In this document: piece by piece, positions 19,548 to 27,846 of the stretch
Numbering within the stretch: position 1 is the stretch's first letter
Layout: every line of letters starts with the position of its first letter
Assembly (NCBI RefSeq): GCF_004328645.1
Contig: NZ_CP031395.1
Coordinates: 1 to 64,000, forward strand
Source of the DNA: Hylemonella gracilis
GTDB taxonomy: Bacteria; Pseudomonadota; Gammaproteobacteria; Burkholderiales; Burkholderiaceae_C
Direction: 5' to 3'
Length of the DNA stretch: 64,000 nt
Notes under the pieces: model-generated
Told to the model about the DNA's origin: nothing
Database searches by the model: none
Seen by the model: only the letters and a program-made list of their open reading frames with translations
Position numbers and translations under genes: made by a program

Positions 19548-20126
19548 TTACTGCTTGATGGCTTCCACCTGCACCAGCAGCTTCACTTCCTTGGGAAAGC
19601 CCCAATTCAGGCCGAAGTCGATGCCGTAAGCGCTGCGGTCGATGATGGTCTCGAAATCGCCACCGCAGGCTTCACGCTTGAGCATGGGGTTCATGTAGCA
19701 GTTGAACTTGCTGGCCTTGAGCGTGACGGGTTGGGTCTTGCCCACCAGGGTCAGGGTGCCGGCGATCTCGCTGACCTTGTCGCCGTTGAAGCTGAATTTG
19801 TCGGCGGTGAACTTGGCCGTCGGGAATTTTTCGGCGTTGAAGAAGTCCGGGCTTTGCAGGTGCTTGTCAAAGGCCGAGGTGCCGGTGCTGATGGAGGTCA
19901 TGTCGATGGTGATCTCGACGCTGCCCTTCTTGGCGGCCTTGTCCAGCTTGACCGAACCGTCCTTCTTGTCGAAGCGGCCACGGTTGGTCGTGGTGCCCAT
20001 GTGGTCGATCTCGAAGGTCACGAAGGTGTGGGTCGGGTCAATGCTGTAGGTAGCAGACTGGGCCTGGGCGGCGCCAGCGGCGGCCAGGGTCAGACCGACG
20101 AGAGTGGCGACGGTGATCTTGCGCAT
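19548..20126 (-). CDS. YceI family periplasmic protein (first copy, last in operon)
   Basis: A 192-residue secreted lipocalin-like protein. MRKITVATLVGLTLAAAGAAQA is a signal peptide, followed by YSIDPTHTFVTFEIDHMG, the family's opening strand, then GSVEITIDMTSISTGTSAFDKHLQSPDFFNAEKFPTAKF. YceI proteins bind polyisoprenoid or lipid molecules in the periplasm. The start at 20126 has a CAGGAG site. It lies downstream of a second yceI and a cytochrome b561 gene on the same strand; this trio is a recurrent betaproteobacterial operon, presumably linked to quinone or redox function (inference). Confidence 0.93.
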   Translation of the reverse strand: MRKITVATLVGLTLAAAGAAQAQSATYSIDPTHTFVTFEIDHMGTTTNRGRFDKKDGSVKLDKAAKKGSVEITIDMTSISTGTSAFDKHLQSPDFFNAEKFPTAKFTADKFSFNGDKVSEIAGTLTLVGKTQPVTLKASKFNCYMNPMLKREACGGDFETIIDRSAYGIDFGLNWGFPKEVKLLVQVEAIKQ

Positions 20127-20199
20127 GAGGGAACTCCTGTGAAACAGCAAGGGTTGAGAAAAAAAGAATCGAAACGGCAGATGCGGCGAAAAGCCGGTG

Positions 20200-20784
20200 T
20201 CAAAGCTTGCCTACGCCAGTCAGCGCCAGCTTGAACTTGACCTGGACTTCGTCCGCCACCATGGAAGTGTCGGACCACTGGTTCTCGCCGATGGCGTAGG
20301 CCAGGCGCTTGATCGTGAACACACCGGTGGCGGTGGTCGTGCCACTGGCTTGCGTCAGCGTCACCGGCACCGTGACCGGGTTGGCGCGGCCCTTGATCGT
20401 GAGTTGACCCGCCACCTCGTACTTGCCCGCGCCCAAGGCCTTGATGGCCGTGGACTGGAAGCGGGCCTGTGGGAAGCCCGGCACGTTGAACCACACGGCC
20501 TTGGGCAGTTCAGCATCCGCCTCGGGCACGCCCAGCGTGGCACTGGCCATGTCCACCGTGAAGGCGATCTTGCTGGTCTGAGGCTTGGCAGGGTCGAAGG
20601 CGATCTGGGCGTCGAATTTCTTGAAGTAGCCCTCCACGGGCACGCCCATCTGCTTGCTGACGAAGATGATTTCGCTTTGCGCGGGCAGCAGTTTTTGCTG
20701 GGCCTGGGCCGGCAGGGACAGGCTGGCGAGGACGGACAGCGCCAGCAGCAGGCTCCCCGTGAAAAGGCGGCGGATGAAATGCAT
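20200..20784 (-). CDS. YceI family periplasmic protein (second, divergent copy)
   Basis: A 194-residue protein with signal peptide MHFIRRLFTGSLLLALSVLASLSLPAQA. LPAQSEIIFVSKQMGVPVEGYFKKFDAQIAFD and VWFNVPGFPQARFQSTAIKALG match the YceI fold, with a diverged N-terminal strand relative to the neighbouring copy. The start at 20784 follows GGAGT. It sits between cytochrome b561 (25 bases upstream) and the other yceI (73 bases downstream), so the three are probably cotranscribed. Confidence 0.9.
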   Translation of the reverse strand: MHFIRRLFTGSLLLALSVLASLSLPAQAQQKLLPAQSEIIFVSKQMGVPVEGYFKKFDAQIAFDPAKPQTSKIAFTVDMASATLGVPEADAELPKAVWFNVPGFPQARFQSTAIKALGAGKYEVAGQLTIKGRANPVTVPVTLTQASGTTTATGVFTIKRLAYAIGENQWSDTSMVADEVQVKFKLALTGVGKL

Positions 20785-20809
20785 GATCGGAAGGACTCCA
20801 GCTAAAAAA

Positions 20810-21385
20810 TCAGGAACGGCCAAACCACATGCGGCCGATCAGGCCATCACGGTCCAGCCACTGGTGCTTCAAGGCCGCCACCACGTGCAGCAGCACGAAC
20901 AGGGCCATCAGGTAGGCGCCGATTTCATGCGCTTCCTTGAGGGTCTTGGCCAGGGCGGCGTCCTTGCCCACGAAATCGGGCAAAGGCAGCACGCCGAACA
21001 GCACGATGGAAAAACCCGTGGCCGAGCTGTAAGCCCAGCCCAGCAGGGGCACCGCAAAAAACAGGAGGTACAGCGCGACGTGCGTGCCATGGTGGGCCAG
21101 GCGCTGCCAGGTCGGCATGGCCTGCGCGATGCCCGGCGGCAAGGCAGGCGCGGGGCGGATCAGCCGCCAGGACAGGCGCAGGAAGGAGAGCGCCAACACC
21201 AGGATGCCCACCCACTTGTGCCAGTTGAACAACTTGAGCCGCTGCGGGGAAAAAGGCAGGTCGGCCATGTACACCCCCAGGGAGAACAGGCCGATCAAGA
21301 CCAGGCCCAAAGTCCAGTGCAGGACGATGGCCAGACCGTTGTAACGCGCGGCTGCGGGAATGGCAGAAGAGGAGGAGGTATTCAT
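20810..21385 (-). CDS. Cytochrome b561 family protein
   Basis: A 191-residue membrane di-haem b cytochrome. Four transmembrane helices carry the ligand histidines: LAIVLHWTLGLVLIG (helix 1), FNWHKWVGILVLALSFLRLSWRL (helix 2), LAHHGTHVALYLLFFAVPLLGW (helix 3) and LFVLLHVVAALKHQWLDRD (helix 4). Bacterial b561 proteins oxidise quinol or superoxide in the inner membrane. It is the first gene of the b561-yceI-yceI operon and is divergent from the ethanolamine permease. The start at 21385 (MNTSSSSAIPAAARYN) is an assumption; no strong ribosome site is visible. Confidence 0.92.
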   Translation of the reverse strand: MNTSSSSAIPAAARYNGLAIVLHWTLGLVLIGLFSLGVYMADLPFSPQRLKLFNWHKWVGILVLALSFLRLSWRLIRPAPALPPGIAQAMPTWQRLAHHGTHVALYLLFFAVPLLGWAYSSATGFSIVLFGVLPLPDFVGKDAALAKTLKEAHEIGAYLMALFVLLHVVAALKHQWLDRDGLIGRMWFGRS

Positions 21386-21493
21386 GGCAATGGCTGGGCA
21401 TTCTAGGAAGCCCGCTTTATCCCCAGGATGAGCAGGCTTGTCGGCTGGATTCAAATTTTTTGCTTGCCAACCCGGTGCAGGGCCTTTCCCCTC

Positions 21494-21509
21494 TGGCACC
21501 GTTTTTGCA
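21494..21509 (+). promoter_or_regulatory. Sigma-54 (RpoN) promoter for the ethanolamine permease
   Basis: The sequence TGGCAC-CGTTT-TTGCA matches the sigma-54 -24/-12 consensus TGGCAC-N5-TTGCA in every conserved base, with the GG and GC doublets separated by exactly ten bases. It lies about 100 bases upstream of the permease start at 21612 in the right orientation. This predicts nitrogen-limitation control through NtrC or another enhancer-binding protein; no clear enhancer site was identified. Confidence 0.8.
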
Positions 21510-21611
21510 CTTGCCCCGGGGCTTGGCCCGGTGTTCGCCACGCGCGGCCCCGGTTCGCTGGCTTCCTGTTCCCCTTGTTCTTTGTCTTCCCCTTTGCTGA
21601 AAGGCACTTCC

Positions 21612-23123
21612 ATGAGTGAAACAACAACAGCCGCGGCTTCCGGCGGCGGTGTCACCTACCAATCGGTGGACAGCAGCTACTTCGAAAAACGCGGCCTGCG
21701 CCGCTACGCGGGCGTGGCCTCCCTGTGGGCGCTGGGCGTGGGCGCGGTGATCTCCGGCCATTTCTCAGGCTGGAACTTCGGCTTGGGGGCGGGCGGCTGG
21801 GGCGGCATGCTGATCGCCACGGTCTTCATCGCCATCATGTACCTGGGTCTGACTTTCTCCATCGCCGAGATGAGCCCGGCCTTGCCCCACACTGGCGCGG
21901 CCTACTCCTTCGCCCGCTCCACCATGGGGCCCTGGGGCGGTTTCATCACCGGACTGTGCGAGAACGTGGAGTACGTCATCACACCGGCCGTGATCGTGTT
22001 CTTCATCGGCTCCTACCTGGGCTCCATCTTCGGCACGCCGGAGAGCTTCCAGCCGGTGTACTGGATCGGCGGCTACATCGTCTTCGTGGGCCTGAACGTC
22101 GTCGGCGTGGAGCTGTCCTTCAAGGTCACGCTGGTGGTCACACTGCTGGCCCTGGCCTGCCTGGTGGGCTTCTGGTTCAGCGCCATCCCCAACATGGACT
22201 TCACCCGCTGGGCGCTCAATATCGGCGTGGGCGCCGATGGCGCGCCGGTGGAACTGGCCGGGGGCGGGGGCAGCTTCCTGCCCTTCGGCTTTCATGGCGC
22301 GCTGGCGGCCATGCCGTTCGCGGTGTGGCTCTTCCTGGCCATCGAGCAGTTGCCCCTGGCGGCCGAAGAATCGGTTGACCCGAAGCGCGACATGCCGCGC
22401 GGCATCATCCTGGGCATCATCACGCTGATCGTCTCGGCCTTCATGATCCTGCTGCTGAACTCCTCGGTGGCCAAGGGTTCCTTCGCGCTCGCCACCTCGG
22501 GTGAACCGCTGCTGGACGGCTTTCGCGCGATTTACGGCGACGGCATCGCCAAGATCCTGGCGCTGATCGCCGTGATCGGCCTGATCGCCAGCTTCCACAC
22601 CATCATCTACGCCCAGGGTCGGCAGATCTACTCGCTCTCGCGCGCCGGCTACTTCCCGCGCGCGTTGTCCATCACGCACGGTACGCGCAAGACGCCGCAC
22701 CTGGCCATGGTGGCTGGCGCGGTGGTGGCGCTGATCGTGATGTGCGTGATCTGGTACGGCGTGGAGAACAGCGCCGGCATCATCGGCGGCACGCTGCTCA
22801 ACATGGCGGTGTTCGGCGCGATGATTTCCTACATCATGCAGGCCCTGTCCTTCATCTTGCTGCGCAAGAAGTTCCCGAACATCGCGCGCCCCTACAAGAG
22901 CCCCTTCGGCGTTGTTGGCGCGGCCCTGACCATGCTGATCGCTCTGGTCACCATCTACTTCCAACTCTCCGACCCGGTCTACCGCGCGGGCGTGATCGGC
23001 GTGGCAATCTGGTTCGCGATCGGCATCATCTACTTCGCGCTGGTCGGGCGCCACAAGCTGGTACTGTCACCCGAGGAAGAATTCGCCCGCTCCAAGGGCA
23101 CGGCGGAATACAAATCCCTCTGA
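21612..23123 (+). CDS. eat: Ethanolamine permease (APC family)
   Basis: A 503-residue amino acid-polyamine-organocation transporter with about 12 helices. The opening YFEKRGLRRYAGVASLWALGVGAVISGHFSGWNFGLGAGGWGGM is typical of the ethanolamine permease subgroup, with GHFSGWN in place of the usual APC GSGIF loop. NPHTGAAYSFA-like and IASFHTIIYAQGRQIYSLSRAGYFP segments follow. The start at 21612 (MSETTTAAA) matches family length. It imports ethanolamine for the EutBC lyase coded 1.3 kb downstream, and is preceded by a sigma-54 promoter and followed by a terminator. Confidence 0.9.
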   Translation: MSETTTAAASGGGVTYQSVDSSYFEKRGLRRYAGVASLWALGVGAVISGHFSGWNFGLGAGGWGGMLIATVFIAIMYLGLTFSIAEMSPALPHTGAAYSFARSTMGPWGGFITGLCENVEYVITPAVIVFFIGSYLGSIFGTPESFQPVYWIGGYIVFVGLNVVGVELSFKVTLVVTLLALACLVGFWFSAIPNMDFTRWALNIGVGADGAPVELAGGGGSFLPFGFHGALAAMPFAVWLFLAIEQLPLAAEESVDPKRDMPRGIILGIITLIVSAFMILLLNSSVAKGSFALATSGEPLLDGFRAIYGDGIAKILALIAVIGLIASFHTIIYAQGRQIYSLSRAGYFPRALSITHGTRKTPHLAMVAGAVVALIVMCVIWYGVENSAGIIGGTLLNMAVFGAMISYIMQALSFILLRKKFPNIARPYKSPFGVVGAALTMLIALVTIYFQLSDPVYRAGVIGVAIWFAIGIIYFALVGRHKLVLSPEEEFARSKGTAEYKSL

Positions 23124-23172
23124 GACAGAACGAGACAAAACGCGCCGAAGCCGCAGGGCTTCAGGTGCGCAG

Positions 23173-23201
23173 GGGAAGAAGGGCAACCTTCTTCCCTTTT
23201 T
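23173..23201 (+). terminator. Rho-independent terminator after the ethanolamine permease
   Basis: GGGAAGAAGG-GCAA-CCTTCTTCCC followed by TTTTT forms a perfect 10-base-pair stem with a T run, 50 bases after the permease stop. It abuts the convergent TetR gene's stop codon at 23201. Confidence 0.88.
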
Positions 23202-23875
23202 CATGCCGGGTCGGCCAAGCCGCCCATCAACAGTTGCAGCAGCTTGGCGCCCATCGCGCTGGCCGCCACCTCGCTTCCCGCGCCCAGACCGTACAGCCCG
23301 TGCGTCTGCTCTTCGAGCACCAGCGTGGCGTAACCGTGCGCGAAGGACCAGGCCAGCAAGATGCGCTCGCCCAATTCGGCGGGGGGCAGGCCGCGCGCGG
23401 CAATCAGTTCCGAGTACACCTGGCGCAAGGCGTCCCCAGTGCGGCGACCGGCGGCCTGGAGGGCGGCATCCTCCGGGTCCAGCCGGTCACGACGGAACAT
23501 CAGTTGGAACAAGGCGCGGTGCCCCAGGGCGAAATCGATGTAGGCCGCGCCCAGGGCCTGCGCGCGTACACGCGCATCCTCCCCGGCGCCCCGCACCCGC
23601 GCCTGCATGGCGTCGGCCAGGCGCTCGAAGCCATCGGCCGCGCAAGCCGTCAACAGGCCACGCGCGTCACCGAAGTGGTGGGCCGGCGCCGCGTGCGACA
23701 CCCCAGCCACCCGCGCCGCGGCGCGCAAGGAAAAGCCTTCCAGACCCTGCTCACGCAGCAGTTCGATGGTGGCATCGACCAGCGCCCGCCGCAGGTCGCC
23801 ATGGTGGTAGGGCACGGGCGATGCCGAGGCCTGGCGCGTTGCGGCCGGGGACCTCGGAAGTTTGGAAGAAGGCAT
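23201..23875 (-). CDS. TetR/AcrR family transcriptional regulator (WHG domain type)
   Basis: A 224-residue repressor. The N-terminal helix-turn-helix YHHGDLRRALVDATIELLREQGLEGFSLRAAARVAGVSHAAPAHHFGDARGLLTACA is of the subgroup with a C-terminal WHG domain; GHRALFQLMFRRDRL is its signature. The start is MPSSKLPRSPAATRQ at 23875. It is divergent from the DUF2214 gene, and a 9-base inverted repeat in the shared region (arms 23894-23902 and 23933-23941) is a likely operator. Whether it also controls ethanolamine genes is unknown. Confidence 0.9.
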   Translation of the reverse strand: MPSSKLPRSPAATRQASASPVPYHHGDLRRALVDATIELLREQGLEGFSLRAAARVAGVSHAAPAHHFGDARGLLTACAADGFERLADAMQARVRGAGEDARVRAQALGAAYIDFALGHRALFQLMFRRDRLDPEDAALQAAGRRTGDALRQVYSELIAARGLPPAELGERILLAWSFAHGYATLVLEEQTHGLYGLGAGSEVAASAMGAKLLQLLMGGLADPA

Positions 23876-23889
23876 GCCCGGATCATAAC

Positions 23890-23941
23890 TTGACAATGTC
23901 TAAATTAGCCTCTACAGTCCGCCCACCCCATCTAGACATTG
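23890..23941 (+). promoter_or_regulatory. Promoter and inverted-repeat operator between TetR and DUF2214 genes
   Basis: TTGACA (23890-23895), a 17-base spacer and TACAGT (23913-23918) form a sigma-70 promoter reading toward 23950. CAATGTCTA at 23894-23902 and its exact reverse complement TAGACATTG at 23933-23941 flank the promoter core, one overlapping the -35 box and one just downstream of the expected start. This is the geometry of a repressor site, presumably for the adjacent TetR protein. Confidence 0.6.
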
Positions 23942-23949
23942 GAAACATC

Positions 23950-24396
23950 ATGACTCTGCCCATCCCGGACCTCGTGCTGGCACTGCTGCACCACCTGGTC
24001 GTTTTCTCGCTCGTTGCCGTTCTGTACGCGCAATACCTGCTGCTGGGCAGTCAACCCGATGCGGCCCGACTGCGCACGGTGGGGCAACTGGACAAGGCCT
24101 ATGCCGGACTTGCGGTCGGCATTCTGATCATCGGTTTCGCGCGCGCCGCGCACGGCGCCAAGGGCTGGGCTTTCTACGCCGACAACCCCGTGTTCTGGGC
24201 CAAGATCGCGGTCTTTGGCCTGATCGGCCTGCTGTCCGCCGTGCCGACAGTGCGTTTTCTGCGCTGGCAAAAGCAAGGCGGGGCACCGGATGCGCCGGCC
24301 TGGCGCGCCACCCGGCGCTGGATCCTGGCCGAGCTGCTGTTGTTACCCCTGCTGCCGCTGTTGGCCATCCTGATGGCGCGTGGCATCGGACTGTGA
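23950..24396 (+). CDS. DUF2214 family membrane protein
   Basis: A 148-residue protein with four predicted membrane helices: LVLALLHHLVVFSLVAVLYAQYLLL, AYAGLAVGILIIGFARAAHG, VFWAKIAVFGLIGLLSAVPTVRFL and WILAELLLLPLLPLLAILMARG. The HH pair in helix 1 and the YADNPVFWAKI motif match DUF2214, a family of unknown function. It has a consensus promoter and probable TetR operator upstream and ends 12 bases before the convergent eutC stop. Confidence 0.85.
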   Translation: MTLPIPDLVLALLHHLVVFSLVAVLYAQYLLLGSQPDAARLRTVGQLDKAYAGLAVGILIIGFARAAHGAKGWAFYADNPVFWAKIAVFGLIGLLSAVPTVRFLRWQKQGGAPDAPAWRATRRWILAELLLLPLLPLLAILMARGIGL

Positions 24397-24408
24397 CGGG
24401 AACGCGAG

Positions 24409-25245
24409 CTAGGTCAGGGAGGGTGCGGCCCCATCGGCGTCCAGCGTCAGTTCATCGCTGCGGTCCTTCAGGTCGACGCCCGTGAGTTGCAGCTTGCGCG
24501 CCTCGCGGCACAACCACCAGAAGCGCGCCGCCGCAGCCGCGGCGGGCAAGCCTTCGGGCCGCACATTGGAAATGCAGTTGCGCTGGGCGTCGTTGCGCCC
24601 CGGTCGGGGCGCCCAGGTCAGGTAGATGCCCAGACTGTCGGGCGAAGACAGGCCAGGGCGCTCGCCGATCAACACCGCGACCATGCGGGCTTGGAGCAAG
24701 GCACCCACCTCGTCGCCCAGAGCCACCCGGGCCTGGGTGGCGATGGCCACGGGACCCAGCGTCCAGTCCGACGGCGCGAGCCGACAAATGGCATCAATCA
24801 AGGGCAGGGCCTGGCGCTCCACCGCCAGCGAGGACAGGCCATCACCCACCACCAGCAAGAGGTCACAGCCCTCGGGCCGGGCCCGTGCCGCGAGTAGCGT
24901 CGCATCCTCGGTGTTCAGACGGCGGCCCAGATCGGGACGCAGCAGGTAGGTGGCGCGGTCGCTGGCGGCGCTGCGCACGGTCAGGGTCTCGCACCCCAGG
25001 GCCTGCAAGCGCGCGGCCAGGGACGCAGTGTCGAGCTGGATGTGCACCGCGTCCCGCGCCTGGGCATGGGCCAGGCCGAAACTGAGCAGTTCCTTGGTGG
25101 GCAAGCCGGCTCCCGCGCGGCCCAGGGCGATGCGCGCCGCGGTGTGGGCGCGCAGGTCGGTCCAGGGGTCCGCAGTCCAGGCATCGGCGCCCCTCGCGTC
25201 AAGGTTGGCGACCGCCGGAGACAACTCGACCACCTTGCCACTCAT
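24409..25245 (-). CDS. eutC: Ethanolamine ammonia-lyase small subunit
   Basis: EutC is the light chain of the adenosylcobalamin-dependent ethanolamine ammonia-lyase, which converts ethanolamine to acetaldehyde and ammonia. At 278 residues it is of normal length. Family segments visible are HTAARIALGRAGAGLPTKELLSFGLAHAQARDAVH, DLLLVVGDGLSSLAVERQALPLIDA, VLIGERPGLSSPDSLGIYLTWAPRPGRNDAQRNCISNVRPEGL. It follows eutB by 50 bases on the same strand. No Eut microcompartment shell or eutA reactivase gene is in view, so this is the simple cytosolic pathway. Confidence 0.95.
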   Translation of the reverse strand: MSGKVVELSPAVANLDARGADAWTADPWTDLRAHTAARIALGRAGAGLPTKELLSFGLAHAQARDAVHIQLDTASLAARLQALGCETLTVRSAASDRATYLLRPDLGRRLNTEDATLLAARARPEGCDLLLVVGDGLSSLAVERQALPLIDAICRLAPSDWTLGPVAIATQARVALGDEVGALLQARMVAVLIGERPGLSSPDSLGIYLTWAPRPGRNDAQRNCISNVRPEGLPAAAAAARFWWLCREARKLQLTGVDLKDRSDELTLDADGAAPSLT

Positions 25246-25295
25246 GGGGTTCCCTTTCCTGTGTCAGGCATCGCGCATTTCCGCCTGTGCCTGCC

Positions 25296-26699
25296 TCACG
25301 CCGCCTTGCGCATCATCTCCAGCGCGGGTTGCCGCGCGCTGCCACTCAGCAGGCGGCCAGCTTCGTCGATGATCTGCATGCGCTGCAGCCAGGCTTCGAA
25401 CTCCGGCGCGTGGCGCAGGCCCAGCACCTGGCGCACGTAGAGCGCGTCGTGGAAGGACGTGCTCTGGTAATTGAGCATGATGTCGTCGGCCCCCGGCACG
25501 CCCATCACGAAGTTCACGCCCGCCACGCCCAGCAGGGTCAGCAGGTTGTCCATGTCGTCCTGATCGGCCTCGGCATGGTTGGTGTAGCAGACGTCCACGC
25601 CCAGGGGCGCACCCAGCAGCTTGCCGCAAAAATGGTCTTCCAGGCCGGCACGCACGATCTGCTTGCCGTCGTACAGGTATTCGGGGCCGATGAAGCCGAC
25701 CACGGTGTTGGTCAGCAATGGCTTGAACTCGCGCGCCACGGCGTAGGCCCGCGCCTCGCAGGTCTGCTGGTCCACGCCGTGGTGTGCGTTAGCCGAGAGC
25801 GCGCTGCCCTGCCCGGTTTCGAAATACATGACGTTGTCGCCCACGCCGTCCTGCAAGGGACGGCCGCGCCGCAGCGACAGCGCCGCCTCGCGCGCCTCAC
25901 GCAGCACGGCCAGGCTGACGCCGAAGCTCGCATTCGCGGCCTCGGTGCCCGCGATGGACTGGAACACCAGGTCCACCGGCGCGCCCTGCTCGATCATCTG
26001 GATGGTGTTGGTCACGTGCGTGAGCACGCAGGTCTGGGTCGGAATGCCCAGGCGCTCCACCACCTCGCCCATGCGCCGCACCAGGGTGCCCAGGGCGGCC
26101 ACGCTGTCGGTGGCCGGGTTGACGCCGATCACCGCGTCGCCGCAGCCGTAGAGCAAGCCATCGATCATGCTGGCGGCGATGCCGCGCACGTCGTCGGTCG
26201 GGTGGTTGGGCTGCAGGCGCACGGCCAGCCGGCCCGGCAGGCCAATGGTGTCGCGAAAGGCCGTGATCACCCGGCATTTGCGCGCCACGGCAATCAGGTC
26301 CTGGTTGCGCATGAGCTTGCTGACCGCCGCCGCCATCTCGGGCGTGAGGCCTGCGCGCACGGCGCTGAGCGTGTCGCTGGTGGTGCGCTCGTCCAGCAAC
26401 CAATCCCGGAAAGCGCCGACCGTCAGGTGGGCGATGGGCGCGAAGGCCATGGCATCGTGCGTGTCGATGATGAGCCGCGTGACTTCGTCGCTCTCGTAGG
26501 GAATCAGCACCTCGTTCAGGAAGGTGCGCAGCGGCAGATCCGCCAGCGCCAGACGCGCCGCCATGCGCTCCACCGAGGAAGTAGCCGCCACACCGGCCAG
26601 TGCGTCGCCGGACCGCAACGGCGTGGCCTTGGCCATCAAATCCCGCAAGTCACGGAACTGCCAGTTCTGCTGCGCGACGGTGGCTTGGTAGGCGGACAT
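25296..26699 (-). CDS. eutB: Ethanolamine ammonia-lyase large subunit
   Basis: EutB is the catalytic heavy chain with a TIM barrel that binds ethanolamine and, with EutC, adenosylcobalamin. The 467-residue product is unbroken and includes IPYESDEVTRLIIDTHDAMAF, RLAVRLQPNHPTDDVRGIAASMIDGLLYGCGDAVIGVNPATD, FQSIAGTEAANASFGVSL, YFETGQGSALSANAHHGVDQQTCEARAYA and CYTNHAEADQDDMDNLL. It starts at 26699 after an AAGGAAAGG site. With eat at 21612 it forms an uptake-plus-cleavage module using ethanolamine as nitrogen source. Confidence 0.96.
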   Translation of the reverse strand: MSAYQATVAQQNWQFRDLRDLMAKATPLRSGDALAGVAATSSVERMAARLALADLPLRTFLNEVLIPYESDEVTRLIIDTHDAMAFAPIAHLTVGAFRDWLLDERTTSDTLSAVRAGLTPEMAAAVSKLMRNQDLIAVARKCRVITAFRDTIGLPGRLAVRLQPNHPTDDVRGIAASMIDGLLYGCGDAVIGVNPATDSVAALGTLVRRMGEVVERLGIPTQTCVLTHVTNTIQMIEQGAPVDLVFQSIAGTEAANASFGVSLAVLREAREAALSLRRGRPLQDGVGDNVMYFETGQGSALSANAHHGVDQQTCEARAYAVAREFKPLLTNTVVGFIGPEYLYDGKQIVRAGLEDHFCGKLLGAPLGVDVCYTNHAEADQDDMDNLLTLLGVAGVNFVMGVPGADDIMLNYQSTSFHDALYVRQVLGLRHAPEFEAWLQRMQIIDEAGRLLSGSARQPALEMMRKAA

Positions 26700-26817
26700 G
26701 GTGCCTTTCCTTCAAGCAGCAAATATGCCAGCGCTTGTCCATCCGGGCAAGACCGGCAAGCGCACCAGGGGCGCCGCGATCCGTGGACTGCCCACGCGTC
26801 CAGAGACGCGACGGGCC

Positions 26818-27762
26818 TCAGCCGTCCGCGTTGATCTTGGCGATCAGCTTCTTGAGCACGTCCTCGGCCTGGTCATTGGGCACCTGGCAGGTGCCCGCGG
26901 CCTGGTGGCCACCGCCGCCGTACTGCAGCATCAGGTCGCCCACATTGGTCTTGCTGGAGCGGTCGAGGATGGATTTGCCGGTGGCGAACACCGTGTTCTG
27001 CTTCTGCGGACCCCAAAGCACGTGGATGGAGATGTTGGTTTGCGGGAACAGCGCGTAGACCATGAAGCGGTTGGTGGCGTAGATAGTGTTCTCGCCGCGC
27101 AGGTCCAGCACCGCCAGATTGCGGTGCACCTTGGTGCAGCGCTTGATCTGCTCCTTGGCTTTTTCGGTGTGCTCGAAATACAGGTCCACCCGTTCCTTGA
27201 CGTCGGGCAGGGCCAGGATTTCGCCAATCGTGTGGTCCTTGCAGTACTTGATGAGGTCCATCATCAGCTGGTAGTTGCTGATGCGGAATTCACGGAAACG
27301 GCCCAGGCCCGTGCGGGCGTCCATCAGGTAGTTCAGCAACACCCAGCCCTTGGGGTCGAGCACTTCGTCACGCACGTACTGCGCACTGTCGGCCTTGTCC
27401 ACGGCCTCCATCATCTCGTCGGAGATGCCGGGGAACTTGGCCTTGCCGCCGTAGTACTCGTAGACCACGCGCGCGGCCGACGGCGACTTGGCGTCGATGA
27501 TGTGGTTCTTGCGTGCGTCGGCGGACTGGCCCGCGTTGCGGATGGTTTCGGAGAGGTGGTGGTCGAAAGCCATGTACGCGCCGGGCACGTAGGGCAGGTT
27601 GGTGGTGATGTCGCGCTGGCTGATCTCGACCTTGCCATCCTGCATGTCCTTGGGGTGGACAAACTTGATGTCATCGATCATGTCCAGTTCGTTCAGCAGC
27701 ACGGCGCAGACCAGGCCATCAAAGTCGCTGCGGGTGACAAGGCGGTATTTTTCTTGGCTCAT
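26818..27762 (-). CDS. DHH family phosphoesterase (exopolyphosphatase-like)
   Basis: A 314-residue DHH/DHHA1 protein. Metal-binding motifs are SDFDG at residues 12-16 and FDHH at 66-69, and the C-terminal DHHA1 domain has GGGGHQAAGTC from about residue 282. Such proteins are annotated as exopolyphosphatase-like or nanoRNase-like enzymes; the exact substrate is not predictable here. It is encoded between eutB and the phosphonate uptake locus, separated from both by 80-120 bases. A short inverted repeat TGTAA-N7-TTACA lies just upstream near 27785-27801. Confidence 0.85.
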   Translation of the reverse strand: MSQEKYRLVTRSDFDGLVCAVLLNELDMIDDIKFVHPKDMQDGKVEISQRDITTNLPYVPGAYMAFDHHLSETIRNAGQSADARKNHIIDAKSPSAARVVYEYYGGKAKFPGISDEMMEAVDKADSAQYVRDEVLDPKGWVLLNYLMDARTGLGRFREFRISNYQLMMDLIKYCKDHTIGEILALPDVKERVDLYFEHTEKAKEQIKRCTKVHRNLAVLDLRGENTIYATNRFMVYALFPQTNISIHVLWGPQKQNTVFATGKSILDRSSKTNVGDLMLQYGGGGHQAAGTCQVPNDQAEDVLKKLIAKINADG

Positions 27763-27846
27763 TGATCACTCTCCTCCATGAATATGTAAGCAGATATTAC
27801 AACACCGGTTTTCGCGTGTGAGCGGGTATCGACCCGGGGTCAGACC

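Noticed and set aside
26700..26740. A sigma-54-like site (TGGCAT...CTGCT) just upstream of eutB
   Set aside because: The -12 element is imperfect and only about 20 bases from the start codon, which would put the transcript start inside the ribosome site.
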